The notes under the pieces were generated by a model, which ran no database searches, was not told the DNA's origin, and was given only the letters and a program-made list of their open reading frames with translations. Of a stretch of 64,000 bases of DNA, positions 34,035 through 44,219 are shown one piece after another. Location: positions 1,798,001 through 1,862,000 of the forward strand of contig NZ_CP047652.1 of the NCBI RefSeq assembly GCF_009906835.1, written 5' to 3'. This DNA comes from Aristophania vespae (GTDB lineage: Bacteria > Pseudomonadota > Alphaproteobacteria > Acetobacterales > Acetobacteraceae). Made by a program: the position numbers and the translations under genes. Each line of letters opens with the position of its first letter. Position 1 is the first letter of the stretch.

Positions 34035-35928
34035 AAAAAGAGCGAGAAGGTTGGCTATATCCTGCGGGATTTTCGTAACGCTCATTGGCCATGTTATCAG
34101 CCCTTATGAATAACTGGGCCTGTTTAGTAAGATTATATTGAGCCGATAAATCGAGAGTGACATACCCTTCTGACCGTATTTTTTTAAAGTTATAACGGTC
34201 TATATCATGCCAAGAACTTACATAGAGCACAGAAGGCACAATTGTTAGATCCTTGATTGGTGTCCAAATCAGTGAAGAGGTAATTTTATGTTTGGGGCGG
34301 CGCGCCAACATGGCATGCTCTTCCAAATCCCGTGCTATGACGTAACTATAGCTGCTTTGCCACTGTAAAGAAGATAGAAACTTTGCCGTGAAATATGCCT
34401 CCATACCATGTGTTTTGGCGCGTGCTACATTAAGATAGCTATATGCCTTCATGGAAGGAACATAGGCATAATTTATGAGATTATGGACATGATTTTCATA
34501 ATAATCAGCGCCAAAAACAAAGCGATCTTTTAAAAGATGTTCCTCAAACCCGGCATCAAATCCTATGAGTTTTTCTGCTTTAAGATTAGGATTGGCAAAG
34601 CTATTAAAATCGGGATAACTCACAAAAAGCTGATTTAAAGATGGACCATGAAACCCTGTTCCACCACTTGCTTTTAAGGTCAAACCTGTATGGGGAACTT
34701 TAATGGCAGGAGCCACGCGCCATGTAACATAATGACCGTAACGTGAATTTTGATCGAAGCGGATATTAGCCGCTCCATAAAAAATATCGCGCCAGTTTCC
34801 TTCTAGCTGACCGTAGCCGGCATCTGTTACTGTCTGATAGCGAGCCGGACGGATCAATCTTTCTTTGATATGATCATACCCTACCAAAAATGAAGCATTT
34901 TGCCCAAGATGGGTAAGGCCTCGCCAGTCAGCCTTTAAACGGTCACCTCTATTAAAAGCAATATCTGCTTGCCCCGCTGTACGGTCACGACGGCGATAAG
35001 TTACATATCCCAGTCCTGCATATTGCTCGAAAGCACCATGAAATAAAACAAGTTTGGTCTCGCCTCTTATAATAGCCTGATTAAGGTTGTTTTCATTTCG
35101 TAATGAAGTGGGAACAGACACGTAGTCTGGTGGTAAGGATTGATCCGCTTCAAAATCATAATCAGCTTGCGTTAAATGTGATGTTAAAGTGAAAGTTAGA
35201 TTTTCCAGCATGTCATAATCAAAACGCAAGTTAGCCGTTCTGTTATCGTTTCGATTAGTGGCTATTTTGCTTTCTATTTTTTGCCTGTAATATCGGGGCA
35301 CAGCCTGGTAACGTCCGACATGATTATGAGAGAGTTCTATGAAATAATGAAATTTTTCGAGCTGTCCTGAAAGATAAGCCATTTGGTTGGCTGTGCTATA
35401 AGTGCCACCTTCAATACGCAGCCCTGTTTTTAAAGACCCTCTCCCTTTTTGTGTCTTCATATCTATAACACCACCCATCGCATCAGCGCCATAAAGACCA
35501 CTTTGCGGGCCACGCAAGATTTCAACGCGTGCTAAACCATCAGTCAAAAACTGGGCAGTGTCAAAAGCCCCCGCTGGCCCGGAAGGATCATTAATATCCA
35601 TGCCATCGAGACGTAATTTTACCTCATTGGCATTTAACCCACGCATGAAGATAGAACCTGTCCCGCCAGGGCCACCTGTCCTTACCATATTGAGGCCTGG
35701 GGTATGAGCCAGGAGCGTAGAAAGATCGCGCCTTTGAGTTATCTCAATATCATGGGCCGTGATAACCGTAACCTGAGTGCCAGTTTCCTGGGTTAAACGC
35801 GGCATAAGCTCGGAGGTTACAGTAATATTTTCGGGGTTTGTCTTTGGATTATTAACGTCCCCATATGCGGGACCATTATAAAGGAAACTTACAAATATCA
35901 GACAAAGGACAATCCCTAAAACGTTCAC
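34009..35928 (-). CDS. BtuB-like TonB-dependent outer membrane receptor
   Basis: Outer membrane gated porin, 639 residues. After a signal peptide (LGIVLCLIFVSFLYNGPAYG) comes a plug domain with TVTSELMPRLTQETG, RRDLSTLLAHTPGLNMVRTG, FMRGLNANEVKLRLDGMDI and GPQSGLYGADAMGGVIDM, then a 22-strand barrel ending in FYGGVTIGL. The plug matches BtuB best, so cobalamin or a corrinoid is a reasonable guess, but siderophores and heme use similar receptors. It begins the receptor-binding protein-permease-ATPase operon. The start codon is GTG; no strong ribosome site was seen. No cobalamin riboswitch pattern was found in the 140 bases upstream. Confidence 0.88.
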   Translation of the reverse strand: MNVLGIVLCLIFVSFLYNGPAYGDVNNPKTNPENITVTSELMPRLTQETGTQVTVITAHDIEITQRRDLSTLLAHTPGLNMVRTGGPGGTGSIFMRGLNANEVKLRLDGMDINDPSGPAGAFDTAQFLTDGLARVEILRGPQSGLYGADAMGGVIDMKTQKGRGSLKTGLRIEGGTYSTANQMAYLSGQLEKFHYFIELSHNHVGRYQAVPRYYRQKIESKIATNRNDNRTANLRFDYDMLENLTFTLTSHLTQADYDFEADQSLPPDYVSVPTSLRNENNLNQAIIRGETKLVLFHGAFEQYAGLGYVTYRRRDRTAGQADIAFNRGDRLKADWRGLTHLGQNASFLVGYDHIKERLIRPARYQTVTDAGYGQLEGNWRDIFYGAANIRFDQNSRYGHYVTWRVAPAIKVPHTGLTLKASGGTGFHGPSLNQLFVSYPDFNSFANPNLKAEKLIGFDAGFEEHLLKDRFVFGADYYENHVHNLINYAYVPSMKAYSYLNVARAKTHGMEAYFTAKFLSSLQWQSSYSYVIARDLEEHAMLARRPKHKITSSLIWTPIKDLTIVPSVLYVSSWHDIDRYNFKKIRSEGYVTLDLSAQYNLTKQAQLFIRADNMANERYENPAGYSQPSRSFYGGVTIGL

Positions 35929-36073
35929 AAATTAACCCAGTTTTATAAAGAGAACAAAGATAGGGAGAGATAAATCAATTTCGTAAGTAAAAATCAAGAA
36001 TATCTCGTGCTTGAGCTAAAGAGAGAGACTCCTTAAGGTAAAAAGGTCGTAAAAAAACAAAAGATTATTGATC

Positions 36074-37327
36074 ATGAGCCGGTTTCGTTTTCTGCACGCT
36101 GCTGATATTCACCTTGATAGCCCAATGAAAGGGCTGAGACAGCGTTTTTCTGACGATTCTGTCATTGAAAGGCTCGATAATAAGCCAAATCGTAAAGCCC
36201 TTGATAATCTTGTTGAGCTTGCCCTTAGAGAAAAAGTAGCTTTTGTTATTTTATCTGGAGATCTCTATGACGGCTCCTGGAAGGATTCAGGCACAGGCCA
36301 TTATATGCTCAGGGCCTTAAGCCGCCTGACAGCAAAAAACATTCCCGTTTACTATGTCGCAGGTAATCATGATGCAGACTCTGTCATTATCAAAGAATTA
36401 CCTATGACAGCCGAGATCCACAAATTTCCTTCAAAAAAACCCAGCACCAAAATTATAGAAGAGCTTAAAGTAGCTCTTCATGGGTTAAGTTTTGAAACAA
36501 AATCTATAAATAACAATGTTATTCCCGACTTTCCCTCTCCCGAACCAGGATATTTTAATATAGGGATATTACATACATCCCTTGAGGGTAATTACGAAAA
36601 TCACATATCCTATGCTCCCTGTAGTACGACAGACCTGATTAATAAAAATTATGATTACTGGGCCTTGGGGCATGTTCATAAACATAAAATCATTCATCAA
36701 GATCCCTGGATTGTATATCCAGGTGTTTTGCAGGGACGTAATATTAGGGAGACTGGGGCTTCTGGGGTCTGTTTGATTGATGTTGAAGATCACGAAGTAA
36801 AAGAAGTGCGCTTTGTGCCCTGTGATGTTTTACGCTGGGAAGAGGTCACCATTGATCTGACGAGCATAACTTCATGGGAAGACATGCTAGATCTTGCCAA
36901 AAGCGCTTTTGAAAGAGCTATCGAAAATTCTGGGGGCTATTTGCTTCTTGTCAGATGCATTCTAACAGGTGCAACGTCATTAAATGACAGGATTTTAGCT
37001 AGTCATGACTTGGTTGATGATATCTCAGCTCTTCTCCATCCTTTAAATGGCGATGAAACCGTTATTGCGCTGGAAAAAATAGAGTGCAAAACGACACTTC
37101 TCCAAAAAGAACTTAATCAATCCCAGCTTTCTGCCCTTGATGAAGCTTTAGATGATGTTTTGAAAGAAGAGCACTTATCAGTAACATTGAAGAAGAATTT
37201 AACACCTCTTTTGACGTTACTGCCCCATCAGATTGATAAAACCATTTATGAAGAAGAGGCATTTGAGGAGCTGGTTGGCAAAGCCGCCCGTGCCCTACGC
37301 TTTCAACTAAGCCAGCAGGATAAATAA
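36074..37327 (+). CDS. Metallophosphoesterase of the YhaO/SbcD type
   Basis: Putative DNA exonuclease subunit. The 417-residue protein has calcineurin-like metal motifs in order: DIHLD (residues about 10-14), SGDLYDG, GNHD, and ALGHVHKH. The C-terminal third, without motifs, is typical of YhaO. It partners the ATPase encoded next (37327-40706), whose start overlaps the stop by one base. In Bacillus, YhaO and YhaN form a pair resembling SbcD-SbcC of DNA break repair. TTG 36068 is an alternative start; ATG 36074 (MSRFRFLHAADIHLD) is preferred. Confidence 0.85.
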   Translation: MSRFRFLHAADIHLDSPMKGLRQRFSDDSVIERLDNKPNRKALDNLVELALREKVAFVILSGDLYDGSWKDSGTGHYMLRALSRLTAKNIPVYYVAGNHDADSVIIKELPMTAEIHKFPSKKPSTKIIEELKVALHGLSFETKSINNNVIPDFPSPEPGYFNIGILHTSLEGNYENHISYAPCSTTDLINKNYDYWALGHVHKHKIIHQDPWIVYPGVLQGRNIRETGASGVCLIDVEDHEVKEVRFVPCDVLRWEEVTIDLTSITSWEDMLDLAKSAFERAIENSGGYLLLVRCILTGATSLNDRILASHDLVDDISALLHPLNGDETVIALEKIECKTTLLQKELNQSQLSALDEALDDVLKEEHLSVTLKKNLTPLLTLLPHQIDKTIYEEEAFEELVGKAARALRFQLSQQDK

Positions 37328-40300
37328 TGCGTTTTGAAAAATTAAGTCTAACGCCTTATGGCTCTTTGAAAGAAAAACATTTTCACTTCCCGCAAAAAGA
37401 GCGGGATTTGCATATTATTTTCGGACCAAACGAGGCTGGCAAATCAACAACATCAGCAGCCATACGCGACTTTCTCTTTGGATTTCCCTTCCGCTCCAAA
37501 GGAGATGACTGGAAAAGCCGCACAAAATTCCGTGTAGGCGGTACTATCAGCCATAAAGGGCAATTATTAAGTGGTGTAAGACGATCATCCCGAAAAGCAA
37601 GTTTTTACGATGAGACAGACCAAAATGAACTAGACGATCAGCTTATTAAGGAGTGCCTAGGCTCATTAGACCGTGAAAATTTTGAAAAATTCTGGTCACT
37701 TGATCATTACAGACTGAGAGACGGGGGGAAAAGTTTTACTGAGTCCAAACATGATAATGGCTTTCAGCTTCTGGCAGCGAGCTTGGGAATAGAAAATCTG
37801 GCCAGCATCCAGGACGCAATTCACACAAAAAAAGAAGCCTTATGGAAAAAGGGAGGCAGAGTTCCTGAGTTAAATCAGGCTCTATCTGATTATGATCAGA
37901 CTAATAAGACCCTAAAAGGAGCCATCACCCTTCCAAAAAAACTTTTAGAAACACGCAAACAGCTGGAAGACAGAAAAAGCCAGTTAGATAATATCAAAAA
38001 TCAAATCACTAATATTGATATCCAGCTTCATCATCTGACAAAAAAGCAAAATCTTTTATGCCCCTTTAATCATTATAAAAGCGCTTTAAAGGATTGTGAG
38101 TCTTATCCTGCTCCTGTTTTTACTCAAAAAGACGGTTCTGCAATCCTTGATAATTGCACTCAATATGAAACCATATTGATACAAGCAGAAAAACAGAGCG
38201 AAAAACTTACCCGCCTAAAAAGCACTTTAGAAAATTTGGGCAAGACACCTGATTTTTTAGCAGATGACCAACTCATTCAAGATAGTTTTAAACTTGAAGA
38301 AGAGCTTGCAGCTTCGCAAACTGATTATGAAACTAAAGCAAAAAGACGCATAATATTACAGGAAAATATAGACTCTCTCTATGCTCAACTCTCCCTTTCA
38401 AAGGAAGATAAACTTCCTTTAGAAGAAGATTTTGACGAACTTGAAAGCCATTGTCAGAAACGCCGGGACATTTCTGTTCAGTGGGAAAGTCATTCAAATT
38501 CACTTACTGAAGATGATCTGGAAAAATCTACTTTGGAAGCAGACTTGCCCCCAGAACCGCAAAGAGAGGCCTTACGCCTCCTTTCAGCCTGGCGGGATCA
38601 TGCCTCTAGCCAAGTTTCACTGGACGGTACACTTGAGCAAACCCTTCTTGATCTAGATGAGCTAAAACGGTCTATTGAGCAGCAAAAAAAACGGCTGGAA
38701 TTTTTAGGTTCAGACATATCTTTAGAAAATCTGGTCCCACCATCAGAAGAAGAGCGTTTGCTTGCTCAGAAAAAAGAAGAAAATGCACAAAATGATCTGG
38801 ATCAGAAAATAATTAAACAGAGTGAGTCGCAATGCGAACTCGACCTCAAAAAGCTTGAACTTGCGCAAATAGAAAATAAACTCACTATCTCTCCCAAAGA
38901 TGTTTCAAACATAAGAGAAGAACGCAATAGTCTTCTTAACGAACTCTCTGAAAACCACTCTAATCCAGAGCAATTTCAGGAAATATTTTTATCTCTCAAA
39001 GACAAAATTACAAAGACAGACCAGCTTATAGATCAATATTTGACGCAAATAGAAAATCTGGCCAAATTTAAAGAAATTGAAGCCCAGCGTGATAAAACTG
39101 CGCTTTTACACCACCAACATAGTGAAGCTGTTGCTCAATCACGCAAAAATTTAGACAAGATAAGACAGGACTGGTTCAGCCGGTTAAAAGACGCTCACTT
39201 ACCTGCTCTTTCTCCAACAGAATTTGTCCTTTGGCGTCAAAATTACGAGCGTTATTTAGATTTTCATAAAAAGCTCGGAAAAGCTAATGACACTATAAAT
39301 GCCGCAAAAGGTAAGAAAGAGCAGCTTTTCTCTAGATTAGAAAAGCTCATGCCCTTGACCGGACCATATCAGTGTCTGAGGCCATTTCACTCATTGACCA
39401 GAAAAGAAACCAGATTGAGCAAGACTGTCAAAATTACGATGCAGTGCATAATGAAATCAGGCAATTAGAGAAAAAACGCAGGGAAACGGAGCATGAACTC
39501 GCCGTACTCAAGAAAAAACGCATAAAATGGGAAGAGGAATGGGCCTCCCTTTGTGAAAAACTTTCTTATCCTTTAGCGGTTTCTTATGAGGATCTTTCTC
39601 AGCTCAGAAAACTGGTCTCCCGATCAAATGAGCTTAAGAGTCTGGAAACTAATCTTACGCGTTACGAAAATAAAAAAGAGCAGCTAAATTCTCAAAAAAG
39701 AGATCTTTTGGCCCGCCATAAATTCCTTGATCTCAAGACGCTTCATGAAAAACTCAAAGCAGAAAAATTAGCAGAAAATGAACGTAAAATAGTACGCAAT
39801 GACCTTAACCGGGAAGAAGATGATTATAAAAAGCAGCTTGCTGCGCTTGAAGAGATAAAACGCGCCCTACATCCTTATCTTGAAACATTAGGGCCGGAAA
39901 CATCCTACAAATCTCTTATGGAGCAGGCCTCTAAAGACCAAGAACAATATAAACGCCAGAGTGACCTTGAAAGACGCTCTCACGACCTGATTGAGACAGG
40001 TGGAGGACGGTCTTTGGAGGCCATCTGCCAAGAATTAAAAGACATAGATGAAGCCTCTCTCGATAGAGAACAGCATAGGCTTAAAGCAGAGAAAGAGATA
40101 TTAGACAAGCAGCGTGACGATGCTGTGAGAGATGTGACCGAAGCTGAAAAAGAAGTGGAAGAGCTAGAAAATAAAGATCTGGCTTATGGTCTGCAAAGTA
40201 AATTACAGACCCTCCAAGCCTCTATTGAAGATAAGACAGAGCAATATATATCACTCTATCTTCAGGAAGCTCTTTTACTCTCCATGGTCAGGCAACAGAG

Positions 40301-40706
40301 AGACCGAAATTATGGTCCACTTCTGGAAAGAGCCAGTCCTTTATTCGAAAAGCTGACTTTGGGGGCTTATCAGTCTTTAAGCACCGAAGAAGGCCCTAAT
40401 AGCATGATACTCGTTGCCAATGCAGCGCGTAATGATCATCAGCTAGAATTAAGCGCCATGAGCGAAGGCACGCGGGATCAGGCCTATCTTGCCTTAAGGC
40501 TGGCCAGATTAGAGCAGGAATTAAGTAAGGGAATTTCTCTTCCTCTCATGGCTGATGATTTATTCATGACGTTTGACGATGAACGCGCTCGGGCCGGCCT
40601 CGAAATCCTGTCTGAATTTTCTCAAAAAACGCAGATTCTCTTTTTCACCCATCACCACCGTTTAAAAGAACTAGGCCAGGATTTGGGAACTGTTATTTCT
40701 TACTAA
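37327..40706 (+). pseudogene. SMC-like ATPase of the YhaN/SbcC type, with an internal frameshift
   Basis: Large coiled-coil ATPase partner of the metallophosphoesterase. The first frame runs 37327-39468 and has Walker A in GPNEAGKSTTSAAIR near residue 35, then long Glu/Lys/Gln-rich coiled coils. After about 39355 the family-like coding continues in the -1 frame (SVSEAISLIDQKRNQIEQ) to 40706, where the ABC signature region LSAMSEGTRDQAYLALRLA and Walker B LPLMADDLFMTFDD are found. Adding one base near the CCC at 39352-39354 makes one frame of 1126 residues, normal for YhaN. Without it the nucleotide-binding halves are on separate chains. Confidence 0.82.
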
Positions 40707-40731
40707 AAAGGGAGGAGCAAAGCCCCTCCCT
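40706..40731 (-). terminator. Terminator for htpG
   Basis: On the minus strand GGGAGG pairs with CCTCCC (40710-40715 with 40725-40730), extended by GC/GC with an AAA loop and one mismatch, and is followed by TTTTT. It lies 30 bases beyond the htpG stop, overlapping the last base of the convergent YhaN gene. Confidence 0.78.
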
Positions 40732-40758
40732 CGCAAAATCGTAGCACTTTAAAGGTCG

Positions 40759-42633
40759 TTATTGTGCCAAAAGAGCGGCTAAACGCCGTGCAAAACCACC
40801 CGGGTCAGAAAGGGCTTCGCCTTCCTGCACACGAGCAAGATCTAGTAATATGCGTGCGTAATCAGAGATATTTTCTCCCTTTTCCACGCTCTCACTTAAA
40901 CTGCGAATAAGTGGATGACGTGGGTTAATCTCTAAAACAGGGGGCATAGCAGGGAAAGCCTGCCCAGAACGACGCAATAAGCGCTGCATGGCCAAATCAG
41001 GTCCACCCTCAGAGGAAAGCACTACAGCACTACCTGTCAGGCGGTCTGTAGGACGAACTTCCTTGACGGTTTCACCCAAAGCTTCTTTTAAAGCAGGAAC
41101 AAGTTTTTCGGTCTCAACTGGCTCGGCCTGATCTTTAAGTTCCGAAGAAAATTTCTCCAGATCATTATGAGCCTGTGCCACGGAACGAAGCACTTTATCT
41201 TTGAAAGAATGTAAACGATCGGGCCAGAAGCTATCAACAGGATCAGACAGTAGCAGAACTTCTAAACCACGCGCACGGAAACCTTCAAGCTGGGCAGACG
41301 CTTTAAGAGCTTCCAAATTATCACCAACAAGGTAATAAATCGCATCCTGCTCAGGCTTTAAGCGGCTAATATACTCATCTAATGTTGTCAGTGAGTCGTC
41401 ATAGCTTGTGTGGAAACGCGCGATTTCTGCAATTTCTTGGCGATGGTCTGAATCTTCCCAAAGCCCTTCTTTAATGACGGCCCCAAAATTCTCCCAAAAG
41501 CTCTTAAACTTATCGTCATTTTCCTTAGCACGTGATTTAATTTCGCTCATGACACGCCGTGTCACAGCCTTGCGAATACGCGCCAACACTGGCGTTGTCT
41601 GCAACATTTCACGTGAAACATTAAGCGGAATGTCATCAGTATCCACAACACCCTGAACAAATCTCATCCAGTTCGGGACAAGCTTTGCATCATCAGTGAT
41701 AAACATGCGTTTTACATGTAAATGAACATGACTCTCGCGATCTGACTGTTCCATAAAGTCAAATGGACGTGCAGATGGAATAAATAAAAGAGAGTTAAAT
41801 TCTACCGTACCTTCGGCATGCCAGTGGAGCGTCGCATAAGGTTCATCAAAAGCATGAGCTATATGACGATAAAACTCGGTATATTGCTCGGTTGTGATTT
41901 CCGCTTTCGGGCGAAGCCACAAAGCTTTCCCCTCATTAATGGTATTTTCTTCGCTCGTGCCATCTTCTTTAGTTTCACGCAGCGCTACAGGCCAGGAAAT
42001 ATGATCTGCCCATTTGCGAATAATAGCCCGCAAGCGATGTGTGTCCAGGAACTCTTCTGAATCATCTTTCATATAAAGAATGATGTCAGTACCTGCCTGT
42101 TCACGGCTTGCATCACTAAGGGTATAGGCTCCTTTACCTTCAGAGCTCCATAAAGTGGCCTGCTCTTCACCTGCCTTACGTGAAATCACATCAACACGAT
42201 CTGCCACCATAAAGGCAGAATAAAAGCCAACACCAAACTGACCAATAAGGCTGGGGCGCTCTTCAGGCTTGGCGCTTGTTAATTTTTCCTCAAAAGCTTT
42301 CGTTCCAGAACGTGCAATTGTACCAAGATTTTGCACAAGTTCTTCACGATTCATACCGAGACCATTGTCAGAAATGGTCAGTGTTTTACTATCCTTGTTA
42401 GGCGTAATGAGGATTTGCGGGTTTTCTGGCAGCGCCAGAGAAGACTGAGTTAGAGCCTCAAAGCGTCTTTTATCTGTGGCATCGGCTGCATTAGCAACCA
42501 ATTCACGCAAAAAGATTTCACGATCTGAATAAAGAGAGTGAACAACCAAATCAAGCAGACGTCCAACCTCAGCACTAAAATGGTGCTGCTCACCCTGAGA
42601 AGGTTCTGTTACTGAGCTTTTTATCTCACTCAT
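40759..42633 (-). CDS. htpG: Molecular chaperone HtpG (Hsp90)
   Basis: ATP-dependent Hsp90 chaperone, 624 residues from ATG 42633. The GHKL ATPase N-domain has [17 protein letters not shown] (binding Asn and Asp), [14 protein letters not shown], and [15 protein letters not shown]. The middle domain has [24 protein letters not shown] in part and [15 protein letters not shown]. The C-terminal dimerisation domain ends in [20 protein letters not shown]. The preferred start follows AAGGAGG; the frame opens earlier at 42669 but family N-termini begin with MSEIK-like sequences. No heat-shock promoter was identified by eye. Confidence 0.95.
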   Translation of the reverse strand: MSEIKSSVTEPSQGEQHHFSAEVGRLLDLVVHSLYSDREIFLRELVANAADATDKRRFEALTQSSLALPENPQILITPNKDSKTLTISDNGLGMNREELVQNLGTIARSGTKAFEEKLTSAKPEERPSLIGQFGVGFYSAFMVADRVDVISRKAGEEQATLWSSEGKGAYTLSDASREQAGTDIILYMKDDSEEFLDTHRLRAIIRKWADHISWPVALRETKEDGTSEENTINEGKALWLRPKAEITTEQYTEFYRHIAHAFDEPYATLHWHAEGTVEFNSLLFIPSARPFDFMEQSDRESHVHLHVKRMFITDDAKLVPNWMRFVQGVVDTDDIPLNVSREMLQTTPVLARIRKAVTRRVMSEIKSRAKENDDKFKSFWENFGAVIKEGLWEDSDHRQEIAEIARFHTSYDDSLTTLDEYISRLKPEQDAIYYLVGDNLEALKASAQLEGFRARGLEVLLLSDPVDSFWPDRLHSFKDKVLRSVAQAHNDLEKFSSELKDQAEPVETEKLVPALKEALGETVKEVRPTDRLTGSAVVLSSEGGPDLAMQRLLRRSGQAFPAMPPVLEINPRHPLIRSLSESVEKGENISDYARILLDLARVQEGEALSDPGGFARRLAALLAQ

Positions 42634-42786
42634 TCTGTCTCTTTCCTCCTTAACGTTTAAATAGACCACGATATATATTAGCGTTGGGCCTCATATTTAA
42701 TGCTAAAGATGGGCATAAAACTCTGTTTTGAAAGAGTTATGATCGACAAAATTTATATATTTTCTTTTTTATCAAAAGATTGGAGA

Positions 42787-42915
42787 GACCTTTTATAAAG
42801 ATAATTTATGCTTAGAAGGCCCTTCACTCTGCATAATATAAAATATGGTTTTCTATTTTGGCCGATCTAGCCTAGCAAGCTCATTATCGCAATGAAGACG
42901 GTAAGTAATTTAGTC
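42787..42915. repeat. Degenerate duplicate of the cupin gene's 3' end (copy A)
   Basis: About 130 bases that resemble 42930-43070 closely: GGCCCTTCACTCTGCATAAT is identical and TTTTGGCCGATCTA followed by AGCTCATTATC recurs. Copy A carries point changes and a deletion, so it is a decayed partial duplication of the gene end and its downstream flank. It occupies most of the 326-base region between the cupin gene and htpG; nothing else was found there. Confidence 0.8.
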
Positions 42916-42929
42916 CGTAAGACTGCAAA

Positions 42930-43070
42930 GACCTTCTGCAAAGGTAATTTACACCTAAAAGGCCCTTCACTCTGCATAATATAAAGTGTGGTTTTTTATT
43001 TTGGCCGATCTAACTTAGTAAGCTCATTATCATCATTATCGACAATGAAGACAGCAAGTAATTTAGCCGG
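42930..43070. repeat. Copy B of the duplication: end of the cupin gene and flank
   Basis: The counterpart of 42787-42915. It contains the true 3' end of the cupin gene (stop at 42996-42998) and the flank with GGCCCTTCACTCTGCATAAT. Direct orientation and 14-base separation suggest a tandem duplication followed by decay of the outer copy. Confidence 0.8.
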
Positions 43071-43418
43071 TTCTGTCTTGCTGGCATTACGACTTACAAT
43101 ATGATGCGCGCCCGGATCTTCGTACCAACTTTCTCCAGCATTATAAACATGCTCTGCCTGACCGGCGATTTGGCTAACGATTTTACCTTGTACAACATAG
43201 GCATAAATAAAGGCTGAGGGTGCATGAGTATGGGGCAAAGATGATGTCCCAAGCGGGTAAGTAACCTCTACAACCCTTAGTGATTTGCCCGGGACATTGG
43301 GTAATTTGTGATCAAATCCTGGCTTTATAATATCACCTTCTGCCTTTGCACTTATCGTGCCAGAAAGTAATATTCCACTCGCCATCACACATAATAAAGA
43401 AAAGCGTTTTACTGACAT
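42996..43418 (-). CDS. Periplasmic cupin-domain protein
   Basis: 140 residues with a signal peptide (RFSLLCVMASGILLSGTISAKA) and a single small cupin barrel. The metal-binding motif region is TSSLPHTHAPSAFIYAYVVQG, with the two His residues and following Glu-like position, and the second motif is WYEDPGAHHIVSRNAS. Cupins of this type bind a metal and may act as small isomerases or oxygenases; the reaction is unknown. A good AAAGGAG ribosome site precedes ATG 43418. It lies in one run with the AhpD-like gene, divergent from the MocR regulator. Confidence 0.85.
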   Translation of the reverse strand: MSVKRFSLLCVMASGILLSGTISAKAEGDIIKPGFDHKLPNVPGKSLRVVEVTYPLGTSSLPHTHAPSAFIYAYVVQGKIVSQIAGQAEHVYNAGESWYEDPGAHHIVSRNASKTEPAKLLAVFIVDNDDNELTKLDRPK

Positions 43419-43482
43419 TATGGTTGGTCTCCTTTAGGTCGGAATAACAAGCTGGAGACCAGAAAAAAGAACCGAGAAAATC

Positions 43483-43971
43483 TTATAATGTTGTACCACA
43501 GCTTTCAGTGAGTACTGCTTCTTGTGGCACTCTCCTAAAGCTGATCGCCAGGCGGTTATAGGCATTCATAAGACCAATAGCGAGCGTCATATCTACAAGT
43601 TCTTTTTCAGTAAAAACCGCAGAGGCTGCCTGAAAAGCTTTGTCAGGCACATGAGTTTCTGAAATTCGTGTCACAGTTTCTGCCCATGCAAATGCTGCTT
43701 TTTCACGCTCACTAAAAACCGGTCCTGCCTCACCCCAAAGCCCCACGAGAGAAAGCTTAACAGGACTTAAATTTTTTCTTAAAAGCGCACGCATGTGCAG
43801 ATCAAGGCAATAAGCACATCCATTAATCTGACTTACACGTAAATAAACAAGCTCCATTAATGTTTTATCGAGCCCACATTGCTCAATATAGGCATAAATG
43901 CTCCCTAATGATTTTACACCCTCGGGTGAGATCTTTTCGTAATTAATCCGCTGAGACATAATTTCACTCAT
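43483..43971 (-). CDS. Carboxymuconolactone decarboxylase/AhpD-like protein
   Basis: 162 residues of the AhpD/CMD fold. The core is LMELVYLRVSQINGCAYCLDLH, with the redox C-x2-C and His of AhpD-type alkylhydroperoxidases, followed by EREKAAFAWAETVTRI and ELVDMTLAIGLMNAYNRLAI, the YurZ/AhpD C-terminal pattern. Such proteins act as thiol peroxidase partners or as gamma-carboxymuconolactone-type enzymes. It is 64 bases upstream of the cupin gene on the same strand, and divergent from a MocR regulator that probably controls both. ATG 43959 is an alternative start. Confidence 0.88.
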   Translation of the reverse strand: MSEIMSQRINYEKISPEGVKSLGSIYAYIEQCGLDKTLMELVYLRVSQINGCAYCLDLHMRALLRKNLSPVKLSLVGLWGEAGPVFSEREKAAFAWAETVTRISETHVPDKAFQAASAVFTEKELVDMTLAIGLMNAYNRLAISFRRVPQEAVLTESCGTTL

Positions 43972-44219
43972 ATATACATAGCTTAATGACGTAATTTATG
44001 AGTCAGAATGTGCCTTATTTAGGAAAGAAAAAAGTACCAAAAATGAATAATCACTCTGTACCACCTAATGCCACTATGAGCTAAACCGTGATGTTATATT
44101 CTAGCTCGAACGTTTTATAATGCAGAATATTTCAAAAACTAGTCACTCTAAATAATGTTGGCCATCGTAATTTCAATTAATATATTACGTAACGCCATGA
44201 AATTACTGAAAAACATATC

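Noticed and set aside
35929-36073. A cobalamin riboswitch ahead of the BtuB-like receptor gene
   Set aside because: Only about 140 bases are available and no conserved B12-box or aptamer pattern was seen.
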